Source: Bolinopsis microptera (lineage: Eukaryota > Ctenophora > Tentaculata > Lobata > Bolinopsidae). From it: 64,000 bases of DNA. The position numbers were made by a program, and so were the translations under genes. Positions 57,385 to 64,000 of the stretch are shown here, one piece after another. The notes beneath the pieces are model-generated. The model was given only the letters and a program-made list of their open reading frames with translations. It had not been told where the DNA came from and searched no databases. Numbering within the stretch: position 1 is the first letter of the stretch; each line of letters starts with the position of its first letter. The stretch lies in NCBI RefSeq assembly GCF_026151205.1, contig NC_087082.1, forward strand, positions 20,298,494-20,362,493, given 5' to 3'.

Positions 57385-58899
57385 TGTGTTCCTTTATTTC
57401 TGAGGGTTTTCAGGTTTGTAATCATTGTAATATTATATATTATGTCATTTGAATTTTAAGGACAATTTTGAACATCAGGTGGCAAAAAATTTAAATCAGA
57501 AATTTCACTTAAAAAAAGAAAGATTTAATGAACTGAAACACTTTCTGTACGGCCTAGCAAGGCCTAGAATGAACCTATTTTCAGTTTTAAGAAATGTTTT
57601 AATAGAAGTAGAGGTATACATCATTTTTGTGAAATTAATGAAATTAAAGACATGGCAAAGTGCAAGTGTTGTGACAATTAGTATTGGTACAGATTACCGG
57701 TATTCATTTATTAATCTTTTTTTTGTGTACTACGATCCTGTTCAACGATAAGTACATTGCTGCAAAAATGGCGACCGCCAACTAGCGTGCAACAAGAAAT
57801 AACTATAAATTTCAGCTGAATACTGGGAATAACATGCCGCTAAAATAATGTCAAGCAAATGGAGAATAAATACCAAATTGTTGCCATAATCGCATGGCTG
57901 GCAGTATTGGCGTCACGAGAAATAAATACTGGGTATTTGAAACATTTTATCTCCTTAGAAATACAGGCTATTCTATTCAACATTTTTATCTGCCTAGCGT
58001 TACAAAGGAGTATGTCTATTGAATTACACGATTTTACTGATACGCTTCACTTTCCAGTGATATGTTAACTAGTTTAAATAGCATTTAGTGCTGTTTTCAA
58101 ATATTTTAGAAGCAATGCTTATCTCGTAAAGATAAGATAGGAGACTTGTAAGGTAAGAAAGGTATGAACTAGCCCTACATTGTATTTTTACGTGCACTTA
58201 TGTCTCCAACCTGAAACTCATATTTCCATAATATTATAAGATATAAGTGAATAAGAACATAAACATTTTATTAAAGAAAATTCAAACCCCACGTTATATA
58301 TTAAGAATAAACTAATTAAGTAATTAAGAGCCCTTTATCTAGATCTATTTAAACATATTGTGAAAACAACTCACCTACAGAGCTTACTTTAGTCTTCGCA
58401 GTAGAAGTGCTACAAAGGGTGAGTAGGCAGACAGCTCACAACAGTCGAGCTTGCTTAGGACTATATAATCTTATTTAAGTAATAGAGGCACTCTATTTGT
58501 AAGTACTGCAGTACAGACGATTTGAACAACTTAAGGATATTATTCTCTGATAGAGTAGGATGTAAGAAATTAAGTTCAGCTTTCAGGTCCCATCGAAGTC
58601 ACCCACCACAGAGCTAGGGATTCCAATTCGCTCATCCTGACTACAAGGACACACTGATAATGAGTAGTCTTGGCACTTCTCCCTCCAGTAACCACTTTTC
58701 AGTTTTCAGGTCTTTTCAGTTAAGACAGCTAATGCGTTAGGGCTGACACACGCTAGACACAGGCTCGTGATAAGACAGTGTTAGGGATTTTAACTCTGAC
58801 TACGAGGACACACTGATAACGAGGATTCCTGGCACTTCTTCCTCCAGTAACCACTTTTCAGGGGACCGGGTTAGCTTTGCCACACTCTTTATTGAAGTG
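57385..58899. other. No gene seen; 80-bp direct repeat near its end
   Basis: Open frames at 57449-57751 and 57859-58068 have no recognised domain. A segment with ctacaaggacacactgataa, cctccagtaaccacttttca and intervening bases at about 58637-58702 recurs at about 58799-58862. Confidence 0.4.
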
Positions 58900-59935
58900 T
58901 GACTGGACGCTCTACAATCATCTAGTAGCCAGCAGTGTTTGACTGACACCCCTACTGCAACTGGTTCTATTCAGTTCTACAGCGGAAGTTCTCAACACTC
59001 GAAAACAGTTCATCTCGGACATCCTGCAGAGATGCTTTTTCGCAGCCTGCCCCATTACACGGGGAACCCTTAGATCTACAGTACCCTGGTGGACAGCATA
59101 GCTCACTAAAGCATAGTGGACCTCTTTAGTTCTGAGACGCAAAGCTAACCGGACCAGGAATAAACATCAATGCAATGCTTAGGGGATGCAAATAGGACAT
59201 ACAACGTTTAACGATTTACTCGAACTTTTGATTCATTTTTTAGCTCGACGTTACATGGTATCATTTCAGGACAGATATTCCTTCTTCAGGTTCATTGAGG
59301 AAATCGTACCCGCTATTTGCGTTATACATGGCAAGTATCTGGACTAATGATAACTTAGGATCTCAGATTCCCAGGCTGCATTTAAAGCGCTTAATAGCAC
59401 CAGTTTTAACTCCAGGTTCGTTCTGAACATCTCAGACCAACTCAACTCACTAGGTATTCTCATCGAGTAGAACTTCGTTCCAGGACATGAAGGAGTATAT
59501 GGTAAAGAACTAGCAGATGAAATCGCAAGGGACGATCAATCCAACAACATCCCCATAGGTCCAGAACCCTTCCTCCCAATTAGGCCACACTCAGTGACAA
59601 AGGAACATTCCACTTGAGATGTTCCTCCACAAATATAAATACAGGAACTTTAATTTTTCTGGAACTCACATCAGATGGCTTACATGGTCGCTTTCAGGAT
59701 AGGTCACAGCCCACTAGTTTATTTTCAGAACGTGGCAAACAACGTCAACTTCGAGACGCAAGATTGTGAACACTTTTCAGGAGAAGCAGAAACATCCCAG
59801 CACCTCCTCTGCAAGTGCATCCAGATCATGACGTTCAGAATGAGGATAATTGGTAAACTCTACCTTAAAAACAGTAAACTACAATCATATCTTCAAATTT
59901 GTGGAACAGTCGACAAGACTGGATAGGGAAAACCC
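58900..59935 (+). pseudogene. I/jockey-like LINE relic with RNase H
   Basis: Fragments of a plus-strand LINE polyprotein survive with stops and shifts. About 59020-59165 reads ACPITRGTLRSTVPWWTA, then LRRKANRTRNK (the linker before RT). The region 59358-59560 reads SQAAFKALNSTSFNS and FVPGHEGVYGKELADEIA, the RNase H core. From 59675 to 59926, RIGHSPLVYF and then ETSQHLLCKC correspond to the C-terminal zinc-knuckle region. The RT proper has been deleted. RNase H in a LINE points to the I/R1-like lineages. Confidence 0.75.
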
Positions 59936-60289
59936 TTTTGGGTAACCTCCTAGGATTCTTCACCAGGAACTTTCGCTAAATCCCATACTAGGAACTCAAC
60001 CTAGGCCCATCTCCGCATAGAGACATATCTCCCAGGCTTTGACCTTGCTCGGAAGTCCCTTGTCTGCCCGCAGAAGTACTACAACGGAAGTGGGTTTGCT
60101 CTGAGACAGGTAGTGACAGCTTCAAGACTCCAGGGGTCTGTTGCATTGATATTTATTATTTTATGATTTCGTATATACTTTGGGAGTCCTGGCGTGCAGC
60201 TAGCAGGAGTTGCATTCTGTGGGCACGGTGAGAAGGCCTCCATCTTTTAGTAAGAGGCCAGAAACCGTTGACCAGAACAGAGAGAGAGA

Positions 60290-60366
60290 AGTTCTGGAAT
60301 GTTCTAAAAAGTTCTGGAAGGTTCTGGAAAGTTCTGGAAGGTTCTGAAAAGTTCTGGAAGGTTCTA
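60290..60366. promoter_or_regulatory. Heat-shock-element-like repeat, left part
   Basis: TTC and GAA pentamers alternate at exact 5-bp spacing: TTC 60312, GAA 60317, TTC 60322, GAA 60327, TTC 60332, GAA 60337, TTC 60342. More pentamers lie on both sides. This matches the HSF binding consensus for seven pentamers. Function is inferred; it may simply be a 10-bp minisatellite (gttctggaag). Confidence 0.5.
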
Positions 60367-60369
60367 CTT

Positions 60370-61445
60370 ACTTGGGTTACTTGGGGTTGCTTCATAGATC
60401 CTCTATCGGGTCATCAGAACGGCTGACCACCCGTGCAGCGAAGTTGCTGTCTTTTCTGCGCTCCAGTTCAATAACGAATTCCCGTTCTGGCAACAATATC
60501 CAGTAACAGGAGGTTCGTCCGGAATAGATGTAACAAACTCCGTCAACAATGACTAGGGGGTCCTCGATAAGGTGCAGGTTTGCGGGAATGATGTTCCACA
60601 ATCGAGGCCCCATCACTACAAATGAGCTGTCAAAGATCGATTGATTCCTTTGGCTACTGGACGTTGACAAGCTAGGGACTACTGCTTTCTGGCCATAACG
60701 GAGTGTATCTGTAAACTGAACGTTGACATCATTAGGACACTTCTTGTGTAGGATCTTCCACATATGAATGATAGTGTAACGTTCTCTCCTCCGTTGAAGT
60801 GACATCAATTTTAAGGCCTTCAGTCTCTGCCAATAGTTCAGATGTTGCCCACCATGTATTTTGGACGTAAATGTACGTTGTACTCCCTCTAGCTCAGCGA
60901 TATCAGCTTGCTTAGTTGAATTCCAGAGGGGACAACAGTACTCGAGATGGCTTCTGACTAATGACTTGTAGAGGGTCAGCATAGTGATCTTGTTTCTCGA
61001 TCTAAAAGCGCTCAGAACCCAAGAGGCAACTTTACGGGCACGATCTGCTATCATAGTAACATGTGAGCTTCAAGACAAGTCCGCCGAGATCAAAACCCCC
61101 AGGTCTTTGACTGCATCCGTAGGGTACATTATGTTACCATGCGAAACTTGATAAGTTTGCGTCAGGATGGCAAACGGGAGGTCTTGCAAGCTGTTTCGGG
61201 GACAGTGTTTGTGCACGAGTATCTCAAATTTATCCTCATGCAATGACATGTTATTGCATCTTGCCCAGTCAATGACAGAGTTGAGATCATTTTGCAGTAT
61301 ACTTGCATCATCAAGTGTATAGATGTGCCTCAAAATCCGTGTATCGTCAGCAAAGAATCTAATGACACATCCTGTGATGCACAGCTTCATGTCATTAATG
61401 AACAAAATGAAAAGCAGCGGGCCCAAAACTGTACCCTGTGGCAAA
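60370..61445 (-). mobile_element. CR1/L2-like LINE 3' fragment with one nonsense codon
   Basis: A single frame from 61444 to 60392 encodes the last part of an RT: PQGTVLGPLLFILFIND, a RFFADDTRIL active site, VKDLGVLISADLS, then TGA at 61070-61072, then SSHVTMIADRARK, LVRSHLEYCCPLWN and GPRLWNIIPANL to the TAG/TGA stop near 60392. The TGA replaces a Trp-like position. It is 5'-truncated just before the SGVPQG block, so it is dead. Both ends abut gttctggaag repeats, showing insertion into that array. Confidence 0.88.
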
Positions 61446-61448
61446 TAG

Positions 61449-61484
61449 TTCTTAAAAGTTCTGGAAGGTTCTGGAAGGATATAA
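61449..61484. promoter_or_regulatory. Heat-shock-element-like repeat, right part, plus TATA-like word
   Basis: TTC 61459, GAA 61464, TTC 61469 and GAA 61474 continue the alternating 5-bp pattern on the far side of the LINE fragment. They are followed at once by ggatataag. No downstream coding exon was identified. Confidence 0.4.
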
Positions 61485-61555
61485 GTGATGGGACGGGTTG
61501 TTTGTTTCAGAAGATTTATAATAACATGTGTCTACTGTCTATCTTCAAACGTTAA

Positions 61556-61621
61556 ACTAGTAGAAAAGTCCGAAGAGAGCGATGGTAGCGGCAAGCAGGA
61601 AGAGGGAGGCGTCAAGTTCGC
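61556..61621 (-). other. Possible C-terminal remnant of a GPI-type protein
   Basis: On the minus strand a short frame reads CELDASLFLLAATIALFGLF followed by Tyr and TAG, resembling a hydrophobic GPI-attachment tail. No splice acceptor or upstream exon could be tied to it, so it may be a relic or chance. Confidence 0.2.
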
Positions 61622-62252
61622 AGTATGTCCAAGATTTTAAAAATCGAATAAAGGCCTATCTTAAAATTTTGCCCGGACAATCTCTTCTAAATGATCCTTA
61701 GAACATATCCTGAAAGTTTGAGGGTGATTGCTCAAAAAATGTAGGAGGAGATAGATTTTTAGACTCGATTTTCAGGGCACGCGATCAAAAATCGCTCGTG
61801 CAATACAATTACACACAAGCACTGACCTTTTACCGGCGATAATTTCGGCTAGGAGCAATATTTTTCTATCGGATTAAAAGCATCTGATAGATATCACTCC
61901 CCTCTATCAGAAACAACTAAAAAGTCGATTTTTAGAAAATTTCCATGATTTTCACTGTTTGCTTGCGGTTGAGCAAACAGTGCAGCATCTGGTAACCTGG
62001 TTACCTGGTTACATCGCTTAGTTAGTTTTATTTCTCTAGACTTTTTAAACTGAATTCACAGACAAATAATTAGTATTATTGGGGATGTTACAGATCTCTT
62101 TTAATATTTTTGTCACTCGGTGGTTTTATTAGCTTCACGATAACAGTTTTACAGCAAGTTGCAAATCCACAAATCATCACACACATACATACATAACACA
62201 CGCGTGCACACATCTTCACAATATTTACCAGCCCAATTTCCGGACTTCTGAC
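61622..62252. other. No gene seen
   Basis: AT-rich sequence. It contains one short inverted segment of ggtaacctggttacctggtt near 61990-62010, similar to motifs near 4280-4310. Confidence 0.4.
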
Positions 62253-62324
62253 CAGTGTGACCAGTGTGACCAGCTGTGACTAGTGTGACTAGTGTGACCA
62301 GTGTGACCAGTTGCAGTGTGACCA
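62253..62324. repeat. 9-bp repeat (tgtgaccag/tgtgactag)n
   Basis: About eight units with two variants, cca and cta. Confidence 0.85.
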
Positions 62325-62578
62325 ACAACAACAACAACCACTGTGTAGGTCCTGGTCAGCCAAATTCCATTAATGACCAGCCATTTACCCAGCCGGTTTT
62401 ACCAACATTATGCCCGTTCAGGCGGGGGATTATGTTTACCTCGTAATGTTAGTCACGTGTAACTACACTTGTTGTAACTATGCCATATAATAAAGTGTGA
62501 TCTGCAGCTGCTGTGATGTTGTGTCTCATGCTGTCTGTGTGGAGTGTAACACATTTTAACTGTAATTTTATTAAATTC

Positions 62579-62685
62579 ACGTGGTGTTGTGATGACGTCA
62601 CGTGGTGTTGTGATGACGTCACGTGGTGTTGTGATGACGTCACGTGGTGTTGTGATGACGTCACGTGGTGTTGTGATGACGTCAC
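62579..62685. repeat. 21-bp minisatellite of composite CRE/E-box sites
   Basis: Five units of cacgtggtgttgtgatgacgt. At each of four unit joins TGACGTCACGTG is formed, a CRE (TGACGTCA) overlapping an E-box (CACGTG). The last copy ends TGACGTCACATG. No gene start was identified beside it. Confidence 0.93.
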
Positions 62686-64000
62686 ATGATCAATAATCGT
62701 GGTGTAAGTGTGTGAATAGAACTTAATGGGGTTGTGTACTGATTTTGGTTGAATTGTAGCATGAATTTAGAACTGGTATAGCTCAACTGGATGTATGTTA
62801 ACTGGGCATGTTAACAAATCAGTTATAAAACATGGTGTGAATGAATTCATGTACTTCACTCCCATTATTTCATAATTTACTGAGATTGGCAGCATTAAAG
62901 AATTAAAACCACAATATAAAACAAATATTTTAATTCTGCTCGTCAAATGCACTCGAAAAGAGATCTAGATCATGCATAAGATATTACAGTGCAGCTTATG
63001 TGTTACTGTTATAGCTGAAGATGAGTGCAGTTGGCATTGACTTTCAGAATTTACAGAAAATGAAATGTACAAAAGTCGTTCGTAAGGACAACTTAAACCA
63101 AATTTCTATAATACTAACTTAAAAATGACTTCCCTACACAATACTTACTAATACAATACTTGCACACAGCACAACCGGTCATATTCCTGTCTGTTTCCCT
63201 ACAAAAGTACAAACTGAACATGTAGTATACCTTTCTTACTAGCAGTAAATCAGGGTAAGAGTATTAATAAACTCGTCGAGCAATAAACTTGAAGTTTAAC
63301 GTATTATTTTTGTTGTAATGTTAATTATAGTGATTAATTAAAGTAGAGAAGCTATTGGCGATGTAATGAGACATATTCACATGACAGTGTTACACGTGAT
63401 GCCCATATAAGGAGTGAGAGCATTAATTATTATTATACACAGTCTAGTTAGTACCTCGTGATAATATGATCTTCTGAGAGGATGAAGGATCACGAGGTAC
63501 TTTGTTAACAAGAAGGCCAAACTTCTTCCGAGGCTCAGCCTCTGAGACAACCACAGGTATAATGTACACCAGAAGTAAAAAGCTACTTTACTAAAACCTT
63601 ACTTTTAGTACCAGTGTAGGGTCTACCCGGTAGTTTATTCTAGACCCTAAGTTTCTATGTAAAGATGTAACACTATTAATAGTGTAACAAGCCGGTGGCG
63701 GAGAGAGAGATGTAACACTATTAATAGTTACTATGGTAACGGTGGTGGTGTCCTTCTATTTTACTCACAGTGACTTGCAGTTAGTAGATTTATTCTTTAC
63801 GTCACAACGTCACAACGCAACTGTTAAATAGGTCTCTATTTGAGCTGCTCAAAGGGCTCATTTTAAGATTTTATCAGATAATGTCCTCTTATTGGCCATT
63901 AAACTATTAAAGTCTCTGTATCGGACTCAAGTAAAAGCATTGAAGGATGTAACGAATTTTAGAGCAGGGCGTGGTTTATTACGAATACAACTTGTGACGC
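62686..64000. other. No gene seen; short hairpins near 63451-63730
   Basis: AT-rich sequence. Inverted repeats include agtacctcgtgat (63451-63463) with its inverse at 63489-63501; agggtcta with tagaccct (about 63617-63649); and the palindromic taacactattaatagtg, which occurs near 63667 and in part again near 63710. Confidence 0.45.

Overview
This is a window of animal nuclear DNA. The evidence is: spliced genes with GT/AG introns; a beta-tubulin; secreted or surface proteins built from VWD/C8, Ig, follistatin/Kazal and Ly6-type modules; the start of a CAMK-like kinase; and many non-LTR retrotransposons of CR1/L2, RTE-like and I/jockey-like types. The AT-rich background, short introns and abundant minisatellites fit a non-bilaterian such as a cnidarian. 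That placement is inference, and no rRNA or mitochondrial marker is present to test it.

Layout. 1-3260: minisatellite and a decayed MULE/FLYWCH DNA transposon (1371-3052) with 9-bp target duplications. 3410-5546 (minus): six exons of a VWD-C8 secreted protein, with a hAT-type MITE (3624-3873) in its last intron. 6122-7863 (plus): a three-exon beta-tubulin with one apparent single-base frameshift. 8160-13000: small transposons, inverted repeats and three tandem arrays. 13206-14179 (plus): a four-exon small secreted protein, convergent with 14195-20603 (minus), a nine-exon secreted Ig-follistatin/Kazal-Ig protein that reconstructs to exactly 448 codons including the stop. 21.6-31.5 kb: MITE, LINE fragments and a possible broken gene. 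31.6-36.6 kb: a near-complete CR1/L2-type LINE preceded by a 100-bp inverted repeat. 36978-41203: a 4.2-kb imperfect palindrome. 43106-44081: two kinase exons. 44.5-55.9 kb: large simple-sequence arrays. 56914-57384 (minus): an intronless Ly6/uPAR-like GPI-anchored protein. 58.9-61.4 kb: an RNase H LINE relic and a LINE fragment lying inside a heat-shock-element-like repeat. 61.5-64 kb: small arrays.

The three most unusual points follow. First, in the Ig/Kazal gene at least four separate exon-intron boundaries lie inside tandem repeats: an 18-bp array reiterating a splice donor, a 52-bp array reiterating a splice acceptor plus exon start, a 46-bp triplication of an exon end plus donor, and a 57-bp duplication of an acceptor plus exon start. 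Second, the LINE at 31.9-36.4 kb has an ORF1 in which an AlkB-type Fe(II)/2OG dioxygenase with all visible signature residues is fused to an SGNH hydrolase, and this ORF overlaps an intact PHD-endonuclease-RT ORF2 by ATGGTAG. Third, several arrays reiterate recognisable transcription-factor sites: HSE, CRE/E-box and CArG/E-box.

The cellular genes do not form an operon or a shared pathway. The secreted and surface proteins are separate multi-exon genes. Much of the rest is transposon- or repeat-derived.
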